NCBI RefSeq assembly: GCF_020829445.1
Contig: NZ_JAIVFV010000002.1
Coordinates: 1-64,000, forward strand
Direction of reading: 5' to 3'
Source of the DNA: Nostoc sp. CHAB 5836
Lineage (GTDB): Bacteria > Cyanobacteriota > Cyanobacteriia > Cyanobacteriales > Nostocaceae
Length of the DNA stretch: 64,000 nucleotides
Shown here piece by piece: positions 27,030 through 34,893 of the stretch. Each line of letters begins with the position of its first letter. Position 1 is the first letter of the stretch. The notes beneath the pieces are model-generated. The model worked only from the letters and a program-made list of their open reading frames with translations. It was not told the origin of the DNA and did no database searches. The position numbers and the translations under genes are program-made.

Positions 27030-27356
27030 TGGATTTCTTCATCACCTGTATTTGCTAAAAGCCTAGCTGTTGCAAAAACAAAGTTGGAATTCCTGTTATT
27101 TCCCAAGGAAATAGAAAAAACATATACCACTCAATTTACAACTGCCACAGCGTTTCTCTATCATCTTCATGGATTTTCTCAAGTATTCCATCCTGCCTTT
27201 GAGAGAAACTACATTCATCCCAAGGAAATATATTGTTGATTTTTCAAGAGTCTATTTAGCTGAAACGCCGAAATCTTCAGCAATTTCTCGGTTATTTTTT
27301 TTGGGTAAATAATTTAAAAAGATACAGTTAGTATCATGATTTTTGTCAAACAATAT
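27030..27356. other. Upstream region of the winged-helix/ATPase/nuclease cassette, with an HTH remnant
   Basis: Mostly AT-rich non-coding sequence. On the minus strand, about 27256-27303, the frame NREIAEDFGVSAK followed by TAG resembles the first helix-turn-helix of an IS630-type transposase or regulator and is preceded by T8. It is too short to be a gene. No clear promoter can be assigned by eye. Confidence 0.4.
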
Positions 27357-28013
27357 ATGACATCACAAAACACAGCCCTAATTAGCACTCGTCTCCTTTT
27401 GGCTTTATGGGATTTGGGAGGAACGCAGCAGGAAGTTAAGAAGGGTCAACTAAGTGACCGAATGAAATCTAAGGGCAAAAATGTAGCGGGTTATCTAGAC
27501 ATATTAGAGGAATTACAGAAGCAGGGTGCGATCGCAATTTCCAAAAAAGGATATTCTCTGACATCTGGCAAGGGTTTAGAGGTATTGGGTGAGGGTTTGA
27601 GAAGTGGCAATTTTAAGTTTGAAACTAATGTTGGATATTGGCTAGCAAATGCGCTAGTGAAATGGATCAGTCAGATAGATGTTGCCGTAAGTAGTGCAGA
27701 TGTAGCAGTTAAGGGGAAGAGTAGGGCGATCGCATCTTACGACGAGTTTAAATCAGTGGCGTTGGAAGTTTATGACAAGTTGAACCAAAACTACAACCTA
27801 GATGATCTAGTGCCAATTTATCGTATCAGGAGAGAAATAGGCGATCGCGTTAGTCGTGAAGATTTTAATGAGTGGCTAATGGAAATGCAAGAGAAGGATA
27901 TTTTGCAACTCCAAGGCGGTAGCTTATCAGACAGTGATCCAGACAAACTGGAAGACTCCATAACTACCCCAGTAAGTGGGTTACGTTGCTACGCCAAGCT
28001 TTTAAACTCATAA
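27357..28013 (+). CDS. Winged-helix protein, first gene of candidate system
   Basis: 218 residues from the ATG giving MTSQNTALISTRLLLALWDLGG; an in-frame start 21 bp upstream is possible. Residues about 10-80 look like a winged helix with GQLSDRMKSKGKNVAGYLDILEELQKQGAIAISKKGYSLTSGKGLEVL, in which the recognition helix and the wing can be followed. The C-terminal half (100-190) is helical with no recognised domain. It probably binds DNA or regulates the cassette. It precedes the ATPase by 114 bp on the same strand. I know no named family. Confidence 0.65.
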   Translation: MTSQNTALISTRLLLALWDLGGTQQEVKKGQLSDRMKSKGKNVAGYLDILEELQKQGAIAISKKGYSLTSGKGLEVLGEGLRSGNFKFETNVGYWLANALVKWISQIDVAVSSADVAVKGKSRAIASYDEFKSVALEVYDKLNQNYNLDDLVPIYRIRREIGDRVSREDFNEWLMEMQEKDILQLQGGSLSDSDPDKLEDSITTPVSGLRCYAKLLNS

Positions 28014-28127
28014 ACCTATTCTTAGGTTGCTCTTCAGACTCACTGAAACGCCAGTTTAGATGTCGTGCAGCTACAAATACTGAGCAATCCAAAATCTACC
28101 ATCCAAAATTAACCTCACTCTAGATCC

Positions 28128-29939
28128 ATGTCTAACGACAACGACCTAATTAATACCATCAAAAGTCACAACCCATTTGACAGACCTTTAGTAGTTAGAA
28201 GTCAAGATATTTGGGTAACAGGTTTTCCTGACGTTCCCTCCTTAAATGCCCATGCCTCAGATGTTGTTTTTGATGCCATTGAGAGAGTTCGCACCAAGCA
28301 ACAGACAGTCATAGGCATTACCATCAAGGCTGAAAGAGGACTAGGTAAAAGCCATCTGATCAGTCGAATTCGCCGCCGACTTCAGAATGATGGTAGTGCT
28401 TTATTTGTCTATACAAGTGAGATTAACGATTTAAATCGAATTAAAGCTGAATTTTTACGAAATTTAGCCAATAGCCTCAAACAAATCGGTAGCCAAGGAA
28501 TGAGCCAATGGCGGGAATTAGCCACTGCTATTTTCAATGAAGCTTACAACAAAGCCTTCACACTTGATGAGATGGTTTCTCACTTTTCCGAAGTCTTAAA
28601 AGTAAATTCCAGGGTGGTTGAGCATTGGACGGATAGAGTCCTGGGAATTAAGCATGACATTGAAAATCCTGACATTATTGCTGCAATTTTATGGACACTC
28701 TCCTCTAATCCATCTGAGGAGCGCTACGCTATAAACTGGCTTGCTGGTCAAGAATTACCACAGTCAAGAGCTGATGCACTAGGTTTAGCAAATTCCAGCG
28801 TCCAGGATAGAGAAGCCCAAGCTTTCAGTACAGTTCGTCAAATTCTGGACTTAATTAGTCATTACAAACCAATAGTCATTTGTTTTGACGAATTGGAAAG
28901 TATCCTAATGTGTAATGATGCAGGATTCACGGCATCACAAGTTACAGCTATTTTAGCCAAAGACTTATACGACAAGATTAAACGGGGTGTTTTTGTAACA
29001 GCTATGTTTCCTCAAACCTGGACTGATCAAATAAGAGCTTTAAGAGAGGCTGAATCAGTCACAGATCGGATAGCTCAAAGAAGTATTGAGTTAACTTATC
29101 TCAAAGCTGAAGATGTTATTGCTTTAGTTTCCCAGTGGTTGAAAGACTTTTATGACCAACAGGAAGTAACACCACCTCATTCAGTTTATCCTTTTGATGA
29201 AGCAAAACTGAAGGAACTAGGAAGGGAGAAACCAATGGTTAGAAAGGTTTTACAATGGTGTGCAGAAAACTGGATTATTCCTACTGAAATAATACTACCA
29301 CCACCGTTAAAGCACCCAGTAGAATCTGCTTACAATAAGGAAATAACAGCCATTGAAAGTAAGATAAAAGATGATATTGAGGATAATAATAAACTCGCTA
29401 ATGCTCTAAAATTTAGCTTTTCTACCCTAGTTGGACAAATTTTGGGAAAAGTCCAAATTACAGAAATTACAGACATTAAAGCTCGTAGTATAGACCAAGG
29501 ATATATTAATTTTAAAATTGTTGGTCAGGAAAACGGCAATGTTATAAAAATCGGAGTGGCTGTTCTTGAAGGAATTAGCGGTAGGTTTCTACAGGCTGGA
29601 TTGAAACGCTTAATAGAATACAAAAAATTTGATTTAACTCGTGGCTGTTTAGTTCGTTCTAAAAACGTTAGTAGTGGTACTAAAGCCAAAGAGTATTTAG
29701 ATATACTCTTATCACATCATCTAGGTGGAGAATGGGTATTATTAAAAGCTGAACAAATTAAGCCACTTTTAGCAATTTATTCTGTTATGAAAGCCCGAAA
29801 TGATTATGAATTAACTGAAGCACAAATCATTGATTTTGTCCTACAGAATCGAATAGTACTCGACAATAATCTCATACGTGAAATTATCAGTGCCCCATCT
29901 GGGCAAATTCCTAAAGATGCTATTGATGAAGATATTTAA
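28128..29939 (+). CDS. P-loop ATPase, second gene of candidate system
   Basis: 603 residues. Opening NPFDRPLVVRSQDIWVTGFPDVPSLNAHASD leads into Walker A AERGLGKS (68-75, allowed Ala variant) and Walker B IVICFDELES (249-258, Asp254-Glu255). DRIAQR near 313-318 could be an arginine finger. The C-terminal part (about 460-560) has GVAVLEGISGRFLQAGLKRLIEYKKFDLTRGCLVRSK, reminiscent of a nuclease-like or DNA-handling domain but without clear catalytic residues. The fold suggests an ORC/STAND-like or defence ATPase. I cannot match it to a named defence family. 114 bp after the winged-helix gene. Confidence 0.7.
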   Translation: MSNDNDLINTIKSHNPFDRPLVVRSQDIWVTGFPDVPSLNAHASDVVFDAIERVRTKQQTVIGITIKAERGLGKSHLISRIRRRLQNDGSALFVYTSEINDLNRIKAEFLRNLANSLKQIGSQGMSQWRELATAIFNEAYNKAFTLDEMVSHFSEVLKVNSRVVEHWTDRVLGIKHDIENPDIIAAILWTLSSNPSEERYAINWLAGQELPQSRADALGLANSSVQDREAQAFSTVRQILDLISHYKPIVICFDELESILMCNDAGFTASQVTAILAKDLYDKIKRGVFVTAMFPQTWTDQIRALREAESVTDRIAQRSIELTYLKAEDVIALVSQWLKDFYDQQEVTPPHSVYPFDEAKLKELGREKPMVRKVLQWCAENWIIPTEIILPPPLKHPVESAYNKEITAIESKIKDDIEDNNKLANALKFSFSTLVGQILGKVQITEITDIKARSIDQGYINFKIVGQENGNVIKIGVAVLEGISGRFLQAGLKRLIEYKKFDLTRGCLVRSKNVSSGTKAKEYLDILLSHHLGGEWVLLKAEQIKPLLAIYSVMKARNDYELTEAQIIDFVLQNRIVLDNNLIREIISAPSGQIPKDAIDEDI

Positions 29940-29982
29940 AACGAGTATATGGTATATGTTGTTGTAATAAATGTTCTTCAAG

Positions 29983-30022
29983 CTACCTGCGCGGGCTAAA
30001 AAAACCAAGCCCGCGCAGGTAG
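29983..30022 (+). promoter_or_regulatory. Hairpin between ATPase and nuclease genes
   Basis: Perfect 15-bp arms CTACCTGCGCGGGCT / AGCCCGCGCAGGTAG with an A-rich 10-base loop. No T-run follows immediately. It could lower nuclease expression (attenuation), or be a small dispersed palindrome. The next gene starts 43 bp on. Confidence 0.65.
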
Positions 30023-30064
30023 TCTCGATTTCTTTAGCCGCAATGTTTGAATTTTTCAGCAATA

Positions 30065-31510
30065 ATGAATAATTCTCTTGTAATTAATACTGCTATTTGC
30101 TTGCCTGCACCTGATATTGAGGCATTAATTCAAGGACGAGTGATTGTTGCTATGTGCAAAAATTATATCGTTCCAGAGCGTCAATTTGCCCTTTATCCAA
30201 CAGATGTTTCAATTAATATACTGCCAGTTGAGCAGTACTATAACTCAAATTTCTTAGCTAATGCCAAAACTGCTCTTGCCCAAGTAAGTGCTGAAACTAT
30301 ATCAGTTAAAGCCTGGGTGAGGTGTGAAAAGTGTGAACCTCTACATAATACTGAATTATTGTCTGCTTTATCACCGCTAACAATTTGGACTACAGAAGCA
30401 TTACAAGAAATATTAACGCAACGACATAATATTTTTTTGTTATACTTGCGCGTCTATCAGTTACCCAAACTAATTACACTCTCTATAAAGGCAAACAGCC
30501 AATTTATTTATTTAAATGAGCCTTTAACTATTTCTGAAGCCAACCCAGTATTAAACGATCGCACCTTCGCCCAACGCAAACGCCAATTAGAAAAGCTAGA
30601 ACCCCGGCTACATCCTGAATTGGAAGAATTGCAGAGTGCGATCGCATCCTTAACCATTAGCCAACCAGCAGCTAAACAATTAGACGACGATATCAAAATA
30701 TTTTTAGGTTGGAGTAGTGATAAACCAACCAATTCATTAGATTTAGACTTACCTTGGATTCATCAAATTGCTGACATTGGGAACTCTAGCGACGGACATA
30801 CATTTGAAAAATTGGTTCGTAGAGGATTACTAAAATTAGGCTTTACAGGTTCAGGCTTGAATCCAGATGCAACTGGTGGCACAGGAGGTATGGATTTTTA
30901 TGCTGAACAACCTTATCCAATTATAGGAGAGTGCAAGGCAACTAAAACTGAAAAAGTTACTGATGGAACGCCTGCACAGTTACTAAAAATAGGTATGAAC
31001 CATCTTGGTAAATTTCAGTATGACAATTCTATTAAATTAATTGTAGCTGCCGGAGAACTAAATTTTTACGCCCTGAGAACAGCAACCGAAAATCAAATGA
31101 ATGTTATTAGCCCGGAAACTCTACAAAAACTAGTTGAACTGCAAGCACACTACAGAAATTCTATCAACTTGTTAGAACTAAAAGAGTGTTTGCAACAAGC
31201 TCCTTTTGGTTTAGCTGAAGATAAAATTAATAATTATATAGATAAAGTTGAACAATCAATAAGGTTGCGATCGCACATTACACAGCTTGTCAAAAATTAT
31301 TTAGAAAACTCAGGTATAGAATCTACTGGTGTTGAAGCTCTACATGGCGCATATTTCGGCTCACATCCGCCACAGCCAATAAAACCAGCAGAAATGCACG
31401 AAATTCTGATAGAACTTTCCTCACCTTTAACAGGCTACTTGGGGCGAATTAAAGGTAGTGATTCTAAGAGCGATCGCTTTTACTTTCTCCGCGATTTACT
31501 TATTAACTAA
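30065..31510 (+). CDS. Mrr-like PD-(D/E)XK nuclease, third gene of candidate system
   Basis: 481 residues from the ATG at 30065 (a TTG at 30047 is less likely). The core is Mrr/restriction-endonuclease-like: FEKLVRRGLLKLGF (Glu248), GGTGGMDFYAEQ (Asp277) and IIGECKATK (Glu289-x-Lys291), then QLLKIGMNHLG. All catalytic positions are present. Residues 1-150 form a separate N-terminal domain (LIQGRVIVAMCKNYIVPERQFALYPT), perhaps related to DUF1802, and 165-200 is coiled coil. C-terminal DRFYFLRDLLIN recurs as a duplicated DNA segment after the ParDE module. Likely DNA-cleaving effector of the cassette. Confidence 0.75.
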   Translation: MNNSLVINTAICLPAPDIEALIQGRVIVAMCKNYIVPERQFALYPTDVSINILPVEQYYNSNFLANAKTALAQVSAETISVKAWVRCEKCEPLHNTELLSALSPLTIWTTEALQEILTQRHNIFLLYLRVYQLPKLITLSIKANSQFIYLNEPLTISEANPVLNDRTFAQRKRQLEKLEPRLHPELEELQSAIASLTISQPAAKQLDDDIKIFLGWSSDKPTNSLDLDLPWIHQIADIGNSSDGHTFEKLVRRGLLKLGFTGSGLNPDATGGTGGMDFYAEQPYPIIGECKATKTEKVTDGTPAQLLKIGMNHLGKFQYDNSIKLIVAAGELNFYALRTATENQMNVISPETLQKLVELQAHYRNSINLLELKECLQQAPFGLAEDKINNYIDKVEQSIRLRSHITQLVKNYLENSGIESTGVEALHGAYFGSHPPQPIKPAEMHEILIELSSPLTGYLGRIKGSDSKSDRFYFLRDLLIN

Positions 31511-31606
31511 AAATAATACAATATATCTCTTTTCTTACCTTCGCGCTCTTTGCGTCCTTCTCCCAGGGGGAGACGCACTCGCGAATGCGGTTCGTTTCAA
31601 AATAAC
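31469..31606 (+). repeat. Direct repeat A: 3' end of the nuclease gene
   Basis: Nuclease 3' end and trailer, matching 32287-32397 at about 90% over the first 72 bp (7 differences by eye). After that it continues as TTCGTTTCxAAATAAC, with a palindromic insert around 31558-31588 (GGGGGAGACGCACTCGCG). Confidence 0.75.
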
Positions 31607-31651
31607 TCTAAAATAGCTAGGAGATAATTATAAATAAACTAAAACACCAAC

Positions 31652-31954
31652 TTACTCATCTGATTCTGCAAATAAAGATTCCAAATTTTGATAACCACTA
31701 ACTACACGGACAATTTCAATTCCACTATTTATAACTCGATAAAGAATAATGTAATTATCTAAAGGAACACCACGCAAATCAGGTTTAATATTTCCGTAGC
31801 TGCGTCCCATATTTGGGAAATTAGCTAAATTTTTACACTTTTTATCAAACTTCTCAACAAAATGTTCCCCAGTATCAATATTTATCCTGACAAAATAATC
31901 AATAATTTCTGATAAATCCTGACTAGCTTTTGGAGAGATAATATGTTGTTTCAT
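31652..31954 (-). CDS. ParE family toxin
   Basis: 100 residues with the ParE/RelE fold pattern: SPKASQDLSEIIDYFVRINIDTGEHFVEKF, then NMGRSYGNIKPDLRGVPLDNYIILYRVINSGIEIVRVVSGYQNLE. ParE-type toxins poison DNA gyrase; other family members are ribosome-dependent mRNases. The gene overlaps the antitoxin by 4 bp, the normal order being antitoxin then toxin. Located between the two direct repeats derived from the nuclease gene end. Confidence 0.85.
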   Translation of the reverse strand: MKQHIISPKASQDLSEIIDYFVRINIDTGEHFVEKFDKKCKNLANFPNMGRSYGNIKPDLRGVPLDNYIILYRVINSGIEIVRVVSGYQNLESLFAESDE

Positions 31955-32217
31955 CCTTGTATTTCTCTCGCTTTACGCAGTTTTTCTCGCAATTGTTCAA
32001 CTACAACTTCCCCATCAATACCTTCCCCTCTATCCAGTTGCTCAATAGCAACCTCAACTTTTTCTCGCGTTTTTTCAACCCACTGCTGATAACCTTTTTC
32101 CCACTCTAATAACAACTTCAATGCTTTACTAATAACTTCTTCAGGATTCGCATATCTACCTGTAGCAATTTGCGCTTGGATAATTTGCTCTAGTTCAGGT
32201 TTAATTTGGATATTCAT
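31951..32217 (-). CDS. ParD-like antitoxin
   Basis: 88 residues. N-terminal ribbon-helix-helix, MNIQIKPELEQIIQAQIATGRYANPEEVISKALKLLLEW, is the ParD/CopG DNA-binding domain. The Glu/Lys-rich C-terminus should wrap the toxin. It would bind its own promoter and neutralise the downstream ParE. First gene of a two-gene operon; the start lies right after a spacer without an obvious strong ribosome site. Confidence 0.85.
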   Translation of the reverse strand: MNIQIKPELEQIIQAQIATGRYANPEEVISKALKLLLEWEKGYQQWVEKTREKVEVAIEQLDRGEGIDGEVVVEQLREKLRKAREIQG

Positions 32218-32286
32218 GATTGATATTGCAGTTTATTGACAGCTTTAACCTTATTGTAACAACATTTAAAGTCAGATAATTTGAAT

Positions 32287-32397
32287 AGCGATCGCTTTTA
32301 CTTTCTGCGTGATTTACCTATTAATTAAAGATAGTAAAATATATCTCTTTTCTTACCTCTGCGTTCTCTGCGTCTTTGTGGTTCGTTTCCAAATAAC
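32287..32397 (+). repeat. Direct repeat B: displaced copy of the nuclease 3' end
   Basis: Second copy of the segment at 31469-31606. It still reads SDRFYFLRDLPIN-stop in the same frame, with no gene upstream, so it is a relic. The ParDE genes lie exactly between the two copies. Confidence 0.75.
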
Positions 32398-32533
32398 CGA
32401 AGTTTGTAGGCGTAGCCAGCACTTCTCTACGAGAGGCTGCGCCAACGACTGCGCGGTTCCTGAGCGTAGTCGAACGCGAGTGCGTCTCGCAGAGAAGAGC
32501 AGTACAAGTCAGTAACCATCCTAGGCATCAAAG
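32398..32533. other. Palindrome-rich spacer
   Basis: GGCGTAGCCAGCACTTCTCTACGAGAGGCTGCGCC and GTTCCTGAGCGTAGTCGAAC form the GC-rich short palindromes typical of Nostoc intergenic repeats. No gene. Confidence 0.4.
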
Positions 32534-32896
32534 TTATCCCAAAGTTAATATATCAGCCTGATAATTAACTACCAATGGGAGAATTTTTAGCCACTCTGAA
32601 CCTAACAAAACCTCAGTAATTTCATCCCCTGCATAAACAGGAATTTCATACTCTTGTTCGTTTAATATCAACTTGCCGGAATATATTTTAAATAAGGTTT
32701 CACCCTGTGCAGTTCGCAAAGTTTCCTTACCAATATAAGCCCAGTCCAGACTCTCTAAATCTTGTTTGTTAATAGCCAGAAAGCCTGTGAAACCCGTATC
32801 TAACATGGCATCCACAGGCAAATTTAATCCATCATAAGTTATTAACTCAATTTCAAAAAATAGTTGCCCTTTTTCCCAAAATTTACCCTGAATCAT
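32534..32896 (-). CDS. Retropepsin-like aspartic protease, paired with next gene
   Basis: 120 residues. DGLNLPVDAMLDTGFTGFLAIN contains the aspartic triad DTG (33-35), then a beta-rich domain ending VLLGSEWLKILPLVVNYQADILTLG. Single retropepsin-like half, expected to dimerise. It overlaps the upstream gene (32893-33210) by 4 bp, showing translational coupling. Substrate unknown. This protease-partner arrangement is frequent in cyanobacteria and could be a stress or toxin-antitoxin-like pair; that is inference. Confidence 0.72.
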   Translation of the reverse strand: MIQGKFWEKGQLFFEIELITYDGLNLPVDAMLDTGFTGFLAINKQDLESLDWAYIGKETLRTAQGETLFKIYSGKLILNEQEYEIPVYAGDEITEVLLGSEWLKILPLVVNYQADILTLG

Positions 32897-33210
32897 ATTG
32901 TGCCAGTTGTTCCAGTTTCATTTAGACAAAAAACACAGTGGTCAGTATTTGGGTATTTTTCAAGGGCTTTTTTATGAGCCTGCATTTTATCCACATCAAT
33001 CAAATAATCTCCACTATTAGGTTCCACAGCAATATACCAGCCATAGTGTTCCTGAATAAAATCGGGACGTACACGCTCAAAAATTTCCCGACAGCGATGA
33101 TAAAATACCTCATCTTCAGCTTTGCGTCTAGCAAGTTCTTCTGGTGGTAAAATGCGTTCTGGAAAAATTCTGCCTCGACGTGCAGGTTGTTTTGCAGTGG
33201 ATTCAGTCAT
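32893..33210 (-). CDS. Small protein coupled to the aspartic protease
   Basis: 105 residues. N-terminal Arg-rich region (ARRGRIFPERILPPEELARRKAEDEVFYHRCREIFERV), then EHYGWYIAVEPNSGDYLIDVDKMQAHKKALEKYPNTDHCVFCLNETG, a likely small beta-alpha domain. No membrane segment. The 4-bp overlap with the protease gene suggests that the two proteins act together, possibly as protease and cognate substrate or regulator. Function not known. Confidence 0.6.
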   Translation of the reverse strand: MTESTAKQPARRGRIFPERILPPEELARRKAEDEVFYHRCREIFERVRPDFIQEHYGWYIAVEPNSGDYLIDVDKMQAHKKALEKYPNTDHCVFCLNETGTTGTI

Positions 33211-33488
33211 AGTAAACCCATTTATTGATGCTGTCTTAACTTTATTTTACGGGAAGCAACAACAAGCGTAGGCATAGCCCGCCCCAGCGATCGCAATCCT
33301 TCCTCTTTTTCTCAGTAACTGCTATTTATCGTGACAAACTTTACAGAAAATTCATACTCAGCCACTATGTAACTTCATTTACATGATATAAGAGATTTTA
33401 TACGGTCGAAGAAACACATTATACTTACTACACTGGTGTTCATTAATCACAAACCTCTGCCAAGTTTAAAACTGAGGCGAAATGACCC
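33211..33488. other. Divergent intergenic region before the Nif11 gene
   Basis: AT-rich, contains HIP1-like CAGCGATCGCAATCC and GGCGTAGGCATAGCCCGCC-type small palindrome. No gene or convincing RNA seen. Confidence 0.4.
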
Positions 33489-34148
33489 ATGTATTATCAA
33501 ATTTGGAATTTCTTTCTTAAAGAAGATAAATACATTTATTGGAAACAAAAAATAAAAATTAACAAAAATTTTGACAAAGTTACATGGCAAAAGATTATTG
33601 ATTTTTTGTTACTAGTAGAGCAAACTTTCCAGTTAAAAAGTCAACTAGCACGAACCGATAGTCTTGAGCCGTTTCTCAAGTTAGCAACAGAAAATGATTA
33701 CAATTTAACCGCAGAAGAACTTGCCTGGTTTCTAGTTACGAGAAGACAGATTTGGGATCTTTTTGATTTTGCACAAAAAACACCATCTCTCAAAGAAGAA
33801 TTGCTAATAGCTAAACATCCGCAGCAGTTCGTCAATATAGCTGCCGATAATGGTTATTACTTTTCTGTAGATGAATTAGCTTGGCTGTTAATTGAAATCA
33901 AATCATCGTCAGAATTAGTATCTATTCACAACAGCGTTGGGGAGATTCTTACGGTATCAAGTTACGGCAGAATTGAAATAGGATATTGGATTTGGCTAGC
34001 AGAACACTGGGGAATTGTGCCACCATTCTGTCATCGGAATAAGCCAGGTACTTTTTTGTCTGAAAATAACAACAATCCTTTTTTACTTGATCGGTGTTTC
34101 TTACCCAAGAGTTACTTTAGTCAACGCCTCATGCTAACTAGTAATTAG
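33489..34148 (+). CDS. Protein with two Nif11-type domains
   Basis: 219 residues. Two tandem Nif11-like segments: QLARTDSLEPFLKLATENDYNLTAEELAWFL (about 60-90) and KEELLIAKHPQQFVNIAADNGYYFSVDELAWLL (about 103-135). The C-terminal 75 residues, ending in SYFSQRLMLTSN, are not a typical peptide core: no double-glycine cleavage site, few Cys/Ser/Thr. So it is not an ordinary RiPP precursor, and no RiPP enzymes are nearby. In Nostoc, Nif11 proteins occur in large families of unknown role. Confidence 0.75.
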   Translation: MYYQIWNFFLKEDKYIYWKQKIKINKNFDKVTWQKIIDFLLLVEQTFQLKSQLARTDSLEPFLKLATENDYNLTAEELAWFLVTRRQIWDLFDFAQKTPSLKEELLIAKHPQQFVNIAADNGYYFSVDELAWLLIEIKSSSELVSIHNSVGEILTVSSYGRIEIGYWIWLAEHWGIVPPFCHRNKPGTFLSENNNNPFLLDRCFLPKSYFSQRLMLTSN

Positions 34149-34365
34149 TAATTACTTAGATCCAGCCCTTTCAAGGTGACTCGTAAAATTTCTTGTTTTT
34201 TCGCTATGTTCTCTGTGGTTCTGTGGTTAAATAAATTACTTTCAAACAGCAGAGGCACAGAGAACACAGACAATAGGGTTCGGTTAAGGTTTTTTGATGA
34301 AAATTCTAGATCAAATTTGACCTCTCTCCAAACCTCTCTCCTAAGAGGAGAGAGGCTTTGAATCT
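34149..34365. other. Intergenic repeats upstream of the family C element
   Basis: Contains CTCTGTGGTTCTGTGGTTAAA and ACAGCAGAGGCACAGAGAACACAG (inverted, 34205-34275; the AACCGCAGAGG family) and the start of a family E-like segment, CCTCTCTCCTAAGAGGAGAGAGG. No gene. Confidence 0.4.
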
Positions 34366-34504
34366 CAATACTGCGTAGGTTTTTAATATTTGTAGGTTGG
34401 GTTGAGCAAAGCGTTACCCAACAAACCCCGCTCTTAGGTTGGGTTTCGTTCCTCAACCCAACCTACACATTTTTTATTTTTTTGCCAAAACCTACGCAGT
34501 ATTG
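34366..34504 (+). mobile_element. Family C element, copy 2, with 10-bp target duplication
   Basis: 139 bp, ends CAATACTGCGTAGGTTTT / AAAACCTACGCAGTATTG. Flanked by CTTTGAATCT on both sides (34356-34365 and 34505-34514). The host sequence is a family E element, whose remainder (GAATCTTACTCCCCAACGCT...) continues after the right flank. Confidence 0.85.
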
Positions 34505-34514
34505 CTTTGAATCT

Positions 34515-34590
34515 TACTCCCCAACGCTAGAAGGGAAGGGGCTGTTCTTGTTAGGTCTGTATTCCATGCAATTGGGAACCGCTATATATC
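34515..34590. repeat. Right part of a family E element
   Basis: TACTCCCCAACGCTAGAAGGGAAGGGGC and GTTAGGTCTGTATT...GGGAACCGCTATA match the right part of 55491-55767. Confidence 0.6.
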
Positions 34591-34709
34591 TTCTATAGAC
34601 CAATACAGTTCAGTTAAGCCCCAAATCCTTTGTAGAGACGTTGCAATGCAACGTCTCTACATACCTAAAATCAATACCAAAAATCCTTAACTGAAGCGTA
34701 TTGTTCTAT

Positions 34710-34817
34710 AGACCTCTTGCATAAATCAAACAATTTAAACCCCAAAGAGCCAAAGCTACGCTTTGTCTCCCCTCCCGAAGAGCGGGGAGGGGTGTTAGGG
34801 ACTTTTGCAAGAGGTCT
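34710..34817 (+). mobile_element. Family H element
   Basis: 108 bp with 12-bp inverted ends AGACCTCTTGCA / TGCAAGAGGTCT. Core has AAGCTACGCTTTGTCTCCCC and GAGCGGGGAGGGG, resembling family G. Confidence 0.65.
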
Positions 34818-34833
34818 TATCTAGGATGCTTCA

Positions 34834-34860
34834 CAAAAAAATTGTTGTTGATACAACAAT
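34834..34860 (-). terminator. Rho-independent terminator of pgi
   Basis: On the minus strand, 34 bp past the pgi stop, ATTGTTGT / ACAACAAT form an 8-bp stem with a 4-base loop, followed by a seven-base T-run. Classic intrinsic terminator layout. Confidence 0.75.
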
Positions 34861-34893
34861 TATGGACAATATGTGATATCTAGACTAGAGCTA

